DNA of 64,000 nt, taken from contig JABIHA010000020.1 of NCBI GenBank assembly GCA_018649885.1, positions 62,001 through 126,000 of the forward strand, written 5' to 3'. The stretch is from Bacteriovoracaceae bacterium (GTDB lineage: Bacteria; Bdellovibrionota; Bacteriovoracia; Bacteriovoracales; Bacteriovoracaceae). The position numbers and the translations under genes were made by a program. This document shows, piece by piece, positions 1 through 9,131 of this stretch. Under the pieces are notes generated by a model. That model was not told where the DNA came from. It saw only the letters and a list, made by a program, of their open reading frames with translations, and ran no database searches. Numbering within the stretch: the stretch's first letter is position 1; every line of letters starts with the position of its first letter.

Positions 1-599
1 AAAAATTGCAGCACCAAGGAAAACTTGATAGTGCTACATTTGACTCGCGAATGGAAGTTATCAATACCACTTTTGAAAGAATCAGGTCAGTTGTCGATGG
101 GCTTAGGCATTTTTCTAGAGACGGTTCAAACGATAGTCTTGACCACATTTTAGTAGAAAATGCCATTAATGATGCAGTAAGTTTATGCAAAGAGAGATTT
201 AAAAATAAAGGCATAGATCTAAAAGTTTTAATCAAAGAAGATCAGTTATGCTTTTCAGGCAGAAAAGTTCAAATATCCCAAGTTCTAATAAATCTTTTAA
301 ATAATGCGTTTGCAGCAGTCCAAGGTACTGAAGAACCATGGGTTAAAATCTCTATTAAACATAGTGATGGGCTCATTTCGATCTACATTGATGATAGTGG
401 AAGGTCCATTAATTCACATATTAAAGAGAAGCTATTTCAACCATTTTTTTCTACAAAAGTTGTCGGTGAAGGCATGGGACTGGGACTAAGTACCAGCAAA
501 GGCATTATTGAGGATCATGGCGGGAGGATTTACTTTGATGACACTCAAGGTCATACAAGGTTTGTCATTGAGCTAAAGTCCAAAGAGCGTAGGCGATAA
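1..599 (+). CDS. Sensor histidine kinase, C-terminal ATPase domain (5' end off window)
   Basis: The reading frame is open to the left edge, so only the C-terminal part of about 197 residues is visible. It holds the HATPase_c domain: N box (QVLINLLNNAF), G1 box (DDSGR), F box (LFQPFFSTK) and G2 box (GEGMGLGLSTSKGI). The segment before the N box (VVDGLRHFSR) is what normally follows the phospho-acceptor H box, so the catalytic His and any sensor domains lie outside the window. The family autophosphorylates on His and passes the phosphate to a response regulator. No partner regulator follows within the window. A TTG at position 6 could serve as a start but would leave a kinase without its H box, so a 5'-partial gene is preferred. 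Confidence 0.85.
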   Translation, partial: KLQHQGKLDSATFDSRMEVINTTFERIRSVVDGLRHFSRDGSNDSLDHILVENAINDAVSLCKERFKNKGIDLKVLIKEDQLCFSGRKVQISQVLINLLNNAFAAVQGTEEPWVKISIKHSDGLISIYIDDSGRSINSHIKEKLFQPFFSTKVVGEGMGLGLSTSKGIIEDHGGRIYFDDTQGHTRFVIELKSKERRR

Positions 600-663
600 A
601 TTTTGACTGAAATCAATCAATTTGATAATGCTTAGTCTCAACTAAATTATTCATGAGGTAGAG

Positions 664-1215
664 ATGCGCACCATACTATTACCAATTATGCTTTTGACCT
701 TTTCACTACAAGCAAATGCAGAAATTTCAGGTCTTGGCTCTTTTGAAGGAAAATACGAAAACCCAAAATCAAAACAAAAAATTGAACTTTTCGAAACACT
801 TGGAGAATTGGTTGGCACTACATCCATCGCTTACGTCGACTCCAAAGGCGTTCCCACTGGGAAAAAAATTGAATACTTTTTTTCTTTCAAGGAAGTCATT
901 TCAAAAAACCTGATTAGAGGCAAACTTCAAACATTTGATGATCACTACGATTGTTTCCTAGAAAATGGCGAAGCCTATATCCAAAAAATGCCAGGTAAAA
1001 AAATAAAAATTATCAGCAATAGAGTCATTTTCAACGTGAAAACCTATTATAAGACCAACCAAAGCAGAAGAACTCCTCGCTATTGCCGCTCTCCCTACTC
1101 AGGGTATCGTTACTTCTGTGGTTACCGCTGGCATAAAGAACCAAGAAAGAAAATTGGGCGAAAATGCATCATTAAGCAACGTATAAAAAATGTTGTCGTC
1201 CTAGATCGAAAATAG
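664..1215 (+). CDS. Exported protein of unknown function
   Basis: 183 residues beginning with a clear Sec signal peptide (MRTILLPIMLLTFSLQANA, cleavage after ANA). A GAGGTAGAG sequence just before the ATG is an acceptable ribosome binding site. The mature part is basic (many Lys/Arg near the C-terminus) with three or four Cys in the last half, which fits a small disulfide-stabilised periplasmic or secreted protein. I recognise no family. It converges with the exported protein at 1228..2097, leaving only 12 bases between the stops. Confidence 0.75.
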   Translation: MRTILLPIMLLTFSLQANAEISGLGSFEGKYENPKSKQKIELFETLGELVGTTSIAYVDSKGVPTGKKIEYFFSFKEVISKNLIRGKLQTFDDHYDCFLENGEAYIQKMPGKKIKIISNRVIFNVKTYYKTNQSRRTPRYCRSPYSGYRYFCGYRWHKEPRKKIGRKCIIKQRIKNVVVLDRK

Positions 1216-1227
1216 CTGCAAATTTTC

Positions 1228-2097
1228 TTACAATGATTTAACTAAGCTATTGTAGGCCTGCTGGTTTTTCTCAAATTCTAAAATTGATTCTTTCAATAAT
1301 TCTTGCGTCACAATTTCAGATTTAATGGACAGCATGTTAATTCTTTCAATCAACTCCCCTTGCCTGTTTAACAGTGACGAAATATGAGTTTGGTCTTCAG
1401 GACCTAGCTTCATTTTTTTGTATTTTTCATTCAATTGTTCAAAATACCATTTTGAAGGAGCAATAATTGTTCCTAAATAATAGAGATCATCTTTATCATA
1501 AGGTTCCTCTATCAAAACTTGAATAAAGATACCTTTTGCCAGGGGAATTAAGTGTAAATGAGAATCAACCCCATTTTTATCAACACTCCAAAAAGAGTCA
1601 GTATCAAATCGCTCTAGTTCAAGTTCATCTTTATCATTACTTGCCTCATCTTGATCAAAGCACAGCATTTGATTTTCACAATAAAAAGTAATGTCCTCAA
1701 TTGTCTCATCAGCCTCAATGCTGTAGCCAGAGGTCACTGGCAAATGCTCTTCCTTATCATCAGTATATGAATATAGCGGTTTTAAAATCAAAGTATCGAC
1801 CTGTGGTTTAGTATTTTCACCCATATAAAAGAATGCGATTTTTCTATATTTGTTAAATAAATCATCATCTTCGCTTTCAATTTCTACAGGTTTTTCCGAG
1901 CTAATGTATCCGGTTACAATTTCCAAGGCCAACTGTCTTATTTCCACGCATTCTTTTCTCTTAGCACTTGAAATTTGATACTGAGTACAATTCCAGTAAG
2001 GATCGAGTATTGAATCATTAGTTTTAGAGTGAGAGGTAAAGGATGCAACAAATGATAGAGTAACTACTAATAGAAAGCAGGATGACCTTCTTAACAT
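1228..2097 (-). CDS. Exported acidic protein of unknown function
   Basis: The start is placed at 2097 because the ATG there follows AAAGGAGCACATC, a good ribosome binding site, and gives a standard signal peptide (MLRRSSCFLLVVTLSFVASF); an upstream start at 2139 would bury it. The mature region of about 265 residues is rich in Asp and Glu, with a C-terminal Glu/Gln/Leu-rich helical segment that may form a coiled coil. Cys residues are sparse. No family recognised. It is transcribed away from the rbgA operon. Confidence 0.75.
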   Translation of the reverse strand: MLRRSSCFLLVVTLSFVASFTSHSKTNDSILDPYWNCTQYQISSAKRKECVEIRQLALEIVTGYISSEKPVEIESEDDDLFNKYRKIAFFYMGENTKPQVDTLILKPLYSYTDDKEEHLPVTSGYSIEADETIEDITFYCENQMLCFDQDEASNDKDELELERFDTDSFWSVDKNGVDSHLHLIPLAKGIFIQVLIEEPYDKDDLYYLGTIIAPSKWYFEQLNEKYKKMKLGPEDQTHISSLLNRQGELIERINMLSIKSEIVTQELLKESILEFEKNQQAYNSLVKSL

Positions 2098-2504
2098 GAT
2101 GTGCTCCTTTGACAGATACCATAACAAACCTGCGCCCACCCTAACCTAAAATCTTTTTCCAAAGGTAATTTATTGAAAAGAATACCTTAACTAAATGCTA
2201 AAATTAACAATCACTTAACCTAGTTGAAAACTAGGTTCACACTAAGGCCCTTGAATAACGTTCTACTAATTATTACACTTGTTAGAATAGACTATCTTAT
2301 ATCTCTTATAGCAAATAGTGGGTTCTCCCAAATCGTAGCGGTCGTTAATAAGGCCAATACAGTCAAAGAGATAGGCCAAAGTGCAGTGTAATTTCAAACC
2401 CTTATACCTTATTGAACCAATTTTCCATACTAGTATATAAAGGGCCAATTAGGTGTTATGGTGATCAAAAATGGGACAAAATTCTTCCAAAATACTGCCA
2501 AAAC
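2098..2504. other. Intergenic region between divergent genes, with one hairpin
   Basis: About 400 bases between the divergent starts at 2097 and 2505. It holds a short inverted repeat at 2217..2237 (listed separately). A 60-codon minus-strand frame at 2266..2448 has no ribosome binding site and is not called. Promoters for both flanking genes should lie here but no convincing -35/-10 pair was assigned. Confidence 0.6.
2217..2237. repeat. Perfect 9-bp inverted repeat with 3-nt loop
   Basis: Arms AACCTAGTT and AACTAGGTT are exact reverse complements around the loop GAA. There is no T tract on either side, so it looks more like a protein-binding site or RNA hairpin than an intrinsic terminator. 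It lies about 120 bases upstream of the exported protein gene starting at 2097 on the minus strand. Confidence 0.5.
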
Positions 2505-3458
2505 ATGGGTACTGAAATGGGCAAAAGTTATAAATCAAAAAAGAAAAAAGGTGGGGCGAAAGACAGCGCGATAGCTGATGGAGAATATAAAGATCCCACT
2601 CTCAATTGGTATCCCGGCCATATGATTAAGGCATTAAATAAAATCAAAGAAAATATTAAATTAGTAGATGTAATAATTGAAATTCGTGATGCGCGCTCAC
2701 CTCTTGCCACTGGTAACCAATCATTTAGCCAACAATTTAGAGACAAAAAACGCTTGATCGTCATGAATAAAACAAATCTAGCAGACCCAAAAGTTGTGGC
2801 ACTTTGGGAAAAGTGGTTTTCAAAGAAAGATGAGCCATTTGTTTTTATCAATGGATTAGATTCTAATTCTCTAGGTAAAGTTATTCAACTTACAAAAGAG
2901 ATTGTTAAAGAATCGAGGTCTGAATCAACCAAAAGCTCAAAACTTAAACTAATGATAGTAGGATTGCCAAATACTGGTAAATCTACAATTATTAACCGTC
3001 TTTCAAATCGTGATGCCTCGAAAGTTGCAGACAAGCCAGGCCAAACCACAAGACAGTTGTGGGTAAAAGTTAATAGTGAGTTAGAGATCCTAGACACACC
3101 GGGAATTATGCCTCCTTTTATGGAAAGCAAAGAGCAAGTTCATTGGCTCTCAGCACTTCACGCAATCCCAGAAAGGATTACAGATTCGGAGGATACGGCC
3201 TGTTATATTATCAGACATATTTTAGAAAACCATCCGAAGAACTTGAGAGATTTTTATAAGATCGATGATTCGGCTGATGACTTGGTAGGCACCCTAAATC
3301 TAATTGCCAAAATCAGAGGATGCATAAGAAAGAAAAATGAATACGACTATGAACGTGTTTATAAAATTGTCATTGCTGATTTTAGAAAAGGAAACTTAGG
3401 TCTAATTAATTTTGGGCTTCCCCCAACTGAGGAAGAAGAAAATCAAGATGAACTCTGA
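2505..3458 (+). CDS. rbgA: Ribosome biogenesis GTPase, YlqF/RbgA family
   Basis: A circularly permuted GTPase that in other bacteria acts late in assembly of the large ribosomal subunit. The family hallmark WYPGHM sits near residue 35. The permuted motif order is visible: G4 (MNKTNLAD) first, then the P-loop G1 (GLPNTGKST), a G2-like Thr in the PGQTTRQLW stretch, and G3 (DTPG). The N-terminus carries a Lys-rich run typical of rRNA-contacting tails. The start is uncertain: ATG at 2505 or 2517 fits best, neither with a strong ribosome binding site; the frame stays open upstream to 2412. It overlaps the next gene by 11 bases, so the three downstream genes are probably one operon. Confidence 0.85.
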   Translation: MGTEMGKSYKSKKKKGGAKDSAIADGEYKDPTLNWYPGHMIKALNKIKENIKLVDVIIEIRDARSPLATGNQSFSQQFRDKKRLIVMNKTNLADPKVVALWEKWFSKKDEPFVFINGLDSNSLGKVIQLTKEIVKESRSESTKSSKLKLMIVGLPNTGKSTIINRLSNRDASKVADKPGQTTRQLWVKVNSELEILDTPGIMPPFMESKEQVHWLSALHAIPERITDSEDTACYIIRHILENHPKNLRDFYKIDDSADDLVGTLNLIAKIRGCIRKKNEYDYERVYKIVIADFRKGNLGLINFGLPPTEEEENQDEL

Positions 3459-3699
3459 TCTAAATGATTGCTATGAAGATTTAATGAACTCTGAGCATCT
3501 GAATGCCTTCAGCGTAATAGAGCTATTTTGTGAACAGTGTGCAGACCTAACGCCCCATCATATTGATGAATCGAAATCAGGCAAGGAGAAATACTCTACA
3601 CCAGTTGATAGAGTTTTAATTTCTCCCATATCCGTCCACGAGTGTGTCATCTGTCGTGAAAATGAAGAAACATTGCTTACAGGATTAAAGTCCCAATGA
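3448..3699 (+). CDS. Small protein with two CxxC pairs
   Basis: About 83 residues. The ATG at 3448 lies inside the end of rbgA and is preceded by a purine-rich GAGGAAGAAGAAAA stretch; the longer version from 3412 would extend the overlap without a binding site. One pair (CEQC) near residue 25 and another (CVIC) near residue 70 could together bind one zinc ion. No family recognised. The stop overlaps the next start as ATGA, so translation of the nucleotidyltransferase-like gene is probably coupled to it. Confidence 0.65.
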   Translation: MNSDLNDCYEDLMNSEHLNAFSVIELFCEQCADLTPHHIDESKSGKEKYSTPVDRVLISPISVHECVICRENEETLLTGLKSQ

Positions 3700-4364
3700 A
3701 TATATACTATGTAGGTGGAACGGTTCGTGACCAACTACTAAATTTAAAACCTAAAGATGTTGATTTGGCCTGTGAGGTTGATAGTTTTGAGGAAATGAAA
3801 AAATATGTCCTTAAAAATTCATCAAAAATATTCCTTGAGAAACCTGAATTTGGAACTATTCGCTACTTAAACTTAAAAGGTGAGCCCCAAGATATTTCAC
3901 TATGTATTAAATCGAGATCCGTTGACAGTGGAAGCTATCAAATAGGGAGTATTGCTGAAGACCTAGCAAACCGCGACTTTACCATAAATGCAATAGCCAG
4001 AAATATTGAAACTTCGGTTTTGCACGATCCTCTTGGCGGTCAAAATGATTTAAAAACTAAAACCATTAAGTGCTGCAACTCTCCAGCAAAGACTTTTGGT
4101 GATGATCCTGTCAGAATCATAAGAGCACTAAGATTTAAACTTCAATTTGGTTTTTCATTTGATCACTCCATTGCCCAGTATTTCACCAATTCATCTAGCT
4201 TTGATGATCTTAAACTGCCCCATAGTGAACGAGTCAGGGCCGAACTTGATAAGTGCTTTAAAATTTCTCCCATTGGAGTTTTCTTAGAGGTAGAAAAAAT
4301 CAATCATGCATTTTTGAGAGTCTTGTTTTCAAATCATGGCCTTAAAGTAGGAATCTCTTTATAA
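3696..4364 (+). CDS. tRNA nucleotidyltransferase / poly(A) polymerase head-domain protein (short)
   Basis: 222 residues matching the class II nucleotidyltransferase head domain: GGTVRD near residue 7, the metal-binding DVDL pair, NRDFTINA, DPLGG and DDPVRIIRALRF, the last belonging to the start of the RNA-binding neck. CCA-adding enzymes and poly(A) polymerases of this family are normally about 400 residues or more; here the chain stops soon after the neck, without body, tail or HD domain. It may therefore be a compact nucleotidyltransferase with a different RNA substrate, or a 3'-truncated CCA gene. Start overlaps the previous stop (ATGA). Confidence 0.75.
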   Translation: MNIYYVGGTVRDQLLNLKPKDVDLACEVDSFEEMKKYVLKNSSKIFLEKPEFGTIRYLNLKGEPQDISLCIKSRSVDSGSYQIGSIAEDLANRDFTINAIARNIETSVLHDPLGGQNDLKTKTIKCCNSPAKTFGDDPVRIIRALRFKLQFGFSFDHSIAQYFTNSSSFDDLKLPHSERVRAELDKCFKISPIGVFLEVEKINHAFLRVLFSNHGLKVGISL

Positions 4365-4503
4365 AAGCTCAATAATAGATATTTAAAACAATATAATTCC
4401 GCCTACTTAGATCCCAAATTTAGTTGACCTAAACATCAAGCTCGACCAAAAAACTCCGATAAGTATCTTGAGGAAACTTAAAAAATTGGTTGAGTAGTAA
4501 TTG

Positions 4504-7500
4504 ATGAAAATTTTTCTGATAGTGTTTAGCATTCTCACATGGAGTAACCTTCTATATTCAGAAGACCTAGAAACTGATTGTCTTGGTGAATTAGATCGCT
4601 ATTTTGCCAACCCAGTAAATGCTGAAAAGGCCAAAAAGTTTTTAAGTCTTAAAGGCCAACTAACCATCCACCGTATTGGCTATGCCATGTTCCACGATTC
4701 AACCTCTGATGAGGCCCTAAAGGTTGAATTAAAAATCATGAAGTACTTAGGACAAATGGATGCCCTTGCTGCCATTGATCCCGAATTTAAGGCCGCTAAA
4801 GAATCATTTGAAAAAAACCCATTATCAAGGGCCGCTTTGGCCAAGGTCATGCCTTATATTAAAAATGTGCTCAATACAGATGTCACCGATCCAGTCGCGA
4901 GGAGTGTCTTTCTACTCGATGAAGGAGATATGAAGATTTTAGATATCTTGGGTGAAGTTGAATACATCGGAACGGATGGAAAATACCGTGGCACAACTCT
5001 GTCTAGTGATCTTAGCTTAAATCGAAGTGTCATGAACTTTGTGAGACAACTTGACTATGCTCTAAAGGGAGTTAAATTTACTGACGGGGGAAGAAGAGAG
5101 GCCTTCGTTGAGAAAATGGAAGAGAATTCTAAAAAAGTTCGCGACTTTATGAGGGCCCTACCCATATCTGAAGCTTGCATGGTAGTTCTAGATCTTGCCT
5201 GTCCAGCTGATCCCGGTGGAAATCAAAAATTTCTATCAGGTAATTTTGTAGATTTTGCCAAAAAATATTTAAAGGGAAGAGAAAATACATACCTTAGATG
5301 GGGAAGCTTTTGGACCCATATTGGGCACGCAGGTGCTTCAAGAAAAACCACCACCAGGCGAGCGCCAGCTCCTAGAAGACCCAAACCTGTGGATTTAACA
5401 GTTTATGAAAGAGAGCTCTACGATCAGATGGCCGATCGAGTACTCGCCAAATATGATTATTTTTTTGAAAAAGCAGACTTGCTTGCCGACCCAGAACTTT
5501 TAATGGCGATTATCCAATCCATGGATCAAGGTTCTAGTTATTTTGCCTACAAGGGTAGAAGATATTTTATACCAAGTATCAATGGAACAGATTCAGCAGA
5601 TACTGCGCTCGACTTGACTGCTGAAGCCTATGCTGAGTTTGCAATGACAATACTAGGAATTGGTGAAGACAGTTACGCTAGTCGAGCCGGTTCATACGTC
5701 GTAGATGCTGTTGTACCTGAATCATTGCAATCAGTAGCATCTGCTGGGTTTGGATGGCTATATGACAAAGGCGCCGGTGTATTGTCCACTGTCATTAGCG
5801 ACGATGATATCCGCGATGAAGCCTTATTCCTTCCCGAAGTTAAGGCCAAACTGGCCTTAATTGAGAGTAGTGCTCCTTCATGTGCCTTAGGTGACGATGG
5901 AGAACTTGATCCAGAGTTTCATAAAATGCTTGCCTACGCAATAATTGGCGCTGATAGAATGAATGCAAAAGAATTGCAAAAAGCTGAACGGTATCCTGGA
6001 TACACCCCCAAACATAGCTCAACATTTGTTTTTAACAATAAGCAATGTGATGCCCGTACGGGTAAACATATTTCACCGGACCCAGCGGGCTTTTTAACCT
6101 ATAAAAGAAGAATCCAAGAAGCCGATCCAACTATGGATGTCTCTAGCTATGGTGAAAAAAGATGGCTTGCCATACACGCAGCAATTGAAAGAGGAGATAA
6201 GGCCTATATATTTGAAGGAAAATTGTATCGCCTAAGTGGTGTTGAAGTATATTACCCCAGATCTAGTGAGATAGTAGGACTAGACGCACAGAAGGTCTTA
6301 GCGAGAATTAATGGAGACGACTATTTTCTTTTGGATGGAGTAGCATATACAGCACATGGTACCCCAGTTGCTCCTCTAGAAAAAAAGGCGATTTTAGATC
6401 AGTATCTACAAGCTTATTCAGATATTTCATTCTCGTCAGGTACATCACCTGAAAAATTGTCCCCTTGGATAGTGGCCATTGATCGAGGGGAAAATACTTT
6501 TGAATATGGTGGTACTACATTTTCCACAAAGACCGGCCAAGTGAGAGGTGGTGGTACTGAAAGAGTTGGAGGGCAAGTCTCTGCCGAAGACTATTCAGCT
6601 ATTGCCGGAGCCCTACATCAAACAATCGATAGTTTAAATGCCAGTGATGATGAAAGACTTATTGTTGGTTACCATAAAGAGTTGGAACCATCCACATGTG
6701 GGCACTACACAGTTGTTGATAAGAAAAAAGCGCGACTGACAGTTTACAAAGATAATGGCGTGATAATTTATGGCCCCATTGAGGTTCTTGTTGGAAGAAA
6801 TAGAACTGATGCCAGAATACTCTGGACAGATTATGAGGACCATTCCACAAACGGCAGCACCAATGCTGGCATATTTTCGGTTAGCGCCGCTAAAACTACT
6901 GCTGACAGTCCTTACTATGCTTACTACGACAGTAATTTAATTGACTTAATTCCCGAAGACGGCTCAATGAAAGAAGAGGGGTCAAATGCATTTGCCATGC
7001 ATCAAATCCCCAGATCACTTTCTCATCGATATAATGCCCTTGGAAATTCTAGCTTGAGTGATAATCGTGTCAGCGGCGGCTGTGTCAATTTAAGAAAGAG
7101 TGACCTGGATGCCTACAAAGCCGCTTTTCCTCAGCTGGGTTGTGAGTACTACGTGCTTCCAGAAGAAGATGGAAATAGATTTCAAATTATTGATGGTGAC
7201 TTGAAGTTCACACCAAAGAGCAGATCTATTGCTTGCGCATCTAGTGCTACATCTAGCACTAACGGATGTGACGATGAATATAGATACTCTCCCTCGGGAG
7301 CTGCAGCTTCGGTGGGCCCTGATGAAGTGATGGCCATTGATATAAGAATCGATACAGATTACGAAACAGGAATCTTTGAGGGTATCGACACAAGACCATA
7401 TATTTTATCAGTTCTTGCACAAGACCCCGATGTACCACTAATCGATCCGCTAGGACCACTTACTCTATTTGTAAATTCCATTGAACGTGAAAAATCCGGT

Positions 7501-8091
7501 ATTATGGCCACAACAGAGCTCACAAATGAGGAATACAATGAGCTAGCAAAAATCGCCGTTGGTATTATGGGAGTAGAGTCTGAATTTTGTATGCACTATA
7601 AATACTTGGCGAAAGAATCAAGATTCGGACAAACTGCAGTGACGGCGGCAAAGGCCGTAAAAGAGGAAGGCATTCAAGATGTAACCGAAGAAACTGCCGT
7701 CAAAGTTATAGTAGGTGCTGAAATAGATGGTATCTCAACTAATAGTAGAGGTTGTACTCAAATTAAAAATATCGAATTATACGTACCTGGTCTAAATGGA
7801 GATAACCTTAAAGACCCAGCAGTTGCTGGTGGAGCGACAATGTATGTACTCGCCTCAATGTACAAAGACCTAAAACGAAAATCTGAGGCGGGAGAAATAG
7901 ATGCAGAAATAATTTTTCCGGGAGTTGGTAGTGAACCAACAAATATTTCTGACTATCTATACTATATGTACAATGGAGGTGTAGGCCAGCTCGAAAGTGG
8001 TGTGGCAACTCCAGAATTTAGCCAAAAAGTAATCAAAATGAAAGGCTATATGGAGCATGTTCAAGTTTATACAGATATGCCAGAAGAATAG
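4504..8091 (+). CDS. Large exported peptidoglycan-active protein: L,D-transpeptidase (YkuD-like) plus SLT-like domain
   Basis: 1195 residues from the ATG at 4504 (a TTG sits just before it). A signal peptide (MKIFLIVFSILTWSNLLYS) is followed by about 700 residues of unassigned, largely alpha-helical sequence with a basic Ala/Pro/Arg linker near residue 285. Around residues 730-880 there is a YkuD-type domain: the Cys motif SGGCVNL (Cys about 860) and a His 19 residues earlier (SHRYNALG), spaced as in HX14-17[ST]xGC. The C-terminal 200 residues resemble a lytic transglycosylase SLT fold: Glu in MGVESEF (about 1025), SRGCTQIKN and YYMYNGG. Known YkuD enzymes make or edit peptide cross-links and SLT enzymes cut glycan strands; one exported chain carrying both would suit remodelling of the predator's own or prey cell wall. 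Function inferred. Confidence 0.75.
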   Translation: MKIFLIVFSILTWSNLLYSEDLETDCLGELDRYFANPVNAEKAKKFLSLKGQLTIHRIGYAMFHDSTSDEALKVELKIMKYLGQMDALAAIDPEFKAAKESFEKNPLSRAALAKVMPYIKNVLNTDVTDPVARSVFLLDEGDMKILDILGEVEYIGTDGKYRGTTLSSDLSLNRSVMNFVRQLDYALKGVKFTDGGRREAFVEKMEENSKKVRDFMRALPISEACMVVLDLACPADPGGNQKFLSGNFVDFAKKYLKGRENTYLRWGSFWTHIGHAGASRKTTTRRAPAPRRPKPVDLTVYERELYDQMADRVLAKYDYFFEKADLLADPELLMAIIQSMDQGSSYFAYKGRRYFIPSINGTDSADTALDLTAEAYAEFAMTILGIGEDSYASRAGSYVVDAVVPESLQSVASAGFGWLYDKGAGVLSTVISDDDIRDEALFLPEVKAKLALIESSAPSCALGDDGELDPEFHKMLAYAIIGADRMNAKELQKAERYPGYTPKHSSTFVFNNKQCDARTGKHISPDPAGFLTYKRRIQEADPTMDVSSYGEKRWLAIHAAIERGDKAYIFEGKLYRLSGVEVYYPRSSEIVGLDAQKVLARINGDDYFLLDGVAYTAHGTPVAPLEKKAILDQYLQAYSDISFSSGTSPEKLSPWIVAIDRGENTFEYGGTTFSTKTGQVRGGGTERVGGQVSAEDYSAIAGALHQTIDSLNASDDERLIVGYHKELEPSTCGHYTVVDKKKARLTVYKDNGVIIYGPIEVLVGRNRTDARILWTDYEDHSTNGSTNAGIFSVSAAKTTADSPYYAYYDSNLIDLIPEDGSMKEEGSNAFAMHQIPRSLSHRYNALGNSSLSDNRVSGGCVNLRKSDLDAYKAAFPQLGCEYYVLPEEDGNRFQIIDGDLKFTPKSRSIACASSATSSTNGCDDEYRYSPSGAAASVGPDEVMAIDIRIDTDYETGIFEGIDTRPYILSVLAQDPDVPLIDPLGPLTLFVNSIEREKSGIMATTELTNEEYNELAKIAVGIMGVESEFCMHYKYLAKESRFGQTAVTAAKAVKEEGIQDVTEETAVKVIVGAEIDGISTNSRGCTQIKNIELYVPGLNGDNLKDPAVAGGATMYVLASMYKDLKRKSEAGEIDAEIIFPGVGSEPTNISDYLYYMYNGGVGQLESGVATPEFSQKVIKMKGYMEHVQVYTDMPEE

Positions 8092-8128
8092 ACATAACCC
8101 CTGTGTTCAATTTATTGGAGCAACAAGG

Positions 8129-8150
8129 AGCCGACCCCGAAGGGCCGGCT
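8129..8150 (-). terminator. Hairpin terminator between convergent genes
   Basis: Arms AGCCGACCC and GGGCCGGCT with a CGAA loop on the plus strand. Read on the minus strand the loop becomes UUCG closed by C-G, a very stable tetraloop, and the single mismatch becomes a G-U pair. On the plus strand it is followed by GTTAAATTATTTT. It lies between the stops at 8091 and 8157 and may act in both directions. Confidence 0.65.
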
Positions 8151-8156
8151 GTTAAA

Positions 8157-8579
8157 TTATTTTAGAATAATAAGTTCAACATCGCTTTCATCTAAGAAGC
8201 CTGCACCAACGTGAAGCTTAACGATTTTTGAGCTCATTTTTGTACAAATAGAAACCATGGACATTTTGTTGTGAACATTAATTCCAGAAACAATTAATTC
8301 ATATTTTTTGCTACGTGAATTGTACCTAGAGGCAGAAGAGATGGCGACAACGCGGTCAAAGCATCCACCGCTAACAAATTCTACAGTGGCCACTGTTCTA
8401 GGAAGGCACATTGCGTGTGGAGGACAGTCACCAAAGTCTGTATCAACAGAAATAATATTTCCTCTTGTTACTTTAGATAGTGCCACATCACCTTTGTTTA
8501 ATTCTACGAAATTAGACTCTGATGCGAATAGGTTTGCTGTTAATAGTGAGAAAACAAGTACTGTAATTAAATTTTTCAT
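8157..8579 (-). CDS. Small exported protein of unknown function
   Basis: 140 residues with a signal peptide (MKNLITVLVFSLLTANLFA). The ATG is preceded by AAGGAGTCAAAG, a strong ribosome binding site. Four Cys in the mature part (two of them in a CPPHAMC stretch) suggest disulfides in the periplasm or outside. Rich in beta-prone residues; no family recognised. It converges on the large transpeptidase gene and ends at the hairpin at 8129..8150. Confidence 0.75.
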   Translation of the reverse strand: MKNLITVLVFSLLTANLFASESNFVELNKGDVALSKVTRGNIISVDTDFGDCPPHAMCLPRTVATVEFVSGGCFDRVVAISSASRYNSRSKKYELIVSGINVHNKMSMVSICTKMSSKIVKLHVGAGFLDESDVELIILK

Positions 8580-9131
8580 CTTTGACTCCTTACTTCCAAA
8601 AGATTTATCTGAGGCGAAAATATGTGAAGTGTAGGAAAAAATGAAATTATTAAAGATGAGAACAGCCCATTAGTATGGCTAATCAACTCTGAAGACTCAT
8701 GAAGATTTCCTTTTTTATCTTAATAAGTAGCTAAAATTATAGGTCCTAAATAGAAGCTTTCGAGGATAATCTATCGCCGCATTGCGTCAACACATCTTTA
8801 TAATACGTTTTCGTCATCTGGAACTTCTTTTTGATAATGTAAAAGTAACATGGATTTAACATAGAACCATTAACTTAACTCTCCACGATTCATCTCTTAT
8901 CTCACTTGGAATTATTTTCCGGTGATGGCCGGTATCAAGTTGACACACTTTATAACAAACTAAAAAAGTTCATTTGCTCTAAAACAAATTGCACCCGCCA
9001 TCTAGAAAGTCAGTGCCAAAATGCCCCTGGCACACTTTAAATCCTTTCATTTTAAGTAAGTATTTTTCGTTTGAAAAAAACCTATTGGAGCTTTTAAATA
9101 GAACTAAGCAAATAAAAAATCGGGAGAGAGA
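8580..9131. other. Gene-free interval of about 550 bases
   Basis: I see no coding frame with a credible start and no RNA gene. A weak 6-bp hairpin (GTGCCA/TGGCAC, 9013..9033) followed by an AT-rich stretch is present. The interval separates the divergent small exported genes at 8579 and 9132 and must carry their promoters. Confidence 0.5.

Noticed and set aside
2266..2448. 60-codon minus-strand frame upstream of rbgA
   Set aside because: No ribosome binding site or signal peptide; overlaps the start region of rbgA. It has some Cys and could be a fragment, but nothing supports it as a gene.
8308..8634. 108-codon plus-strand frame
   Set aside because: Entirely antisense to the well-supported exported protein gene 8157..8579 and its upstream site; no binding site.
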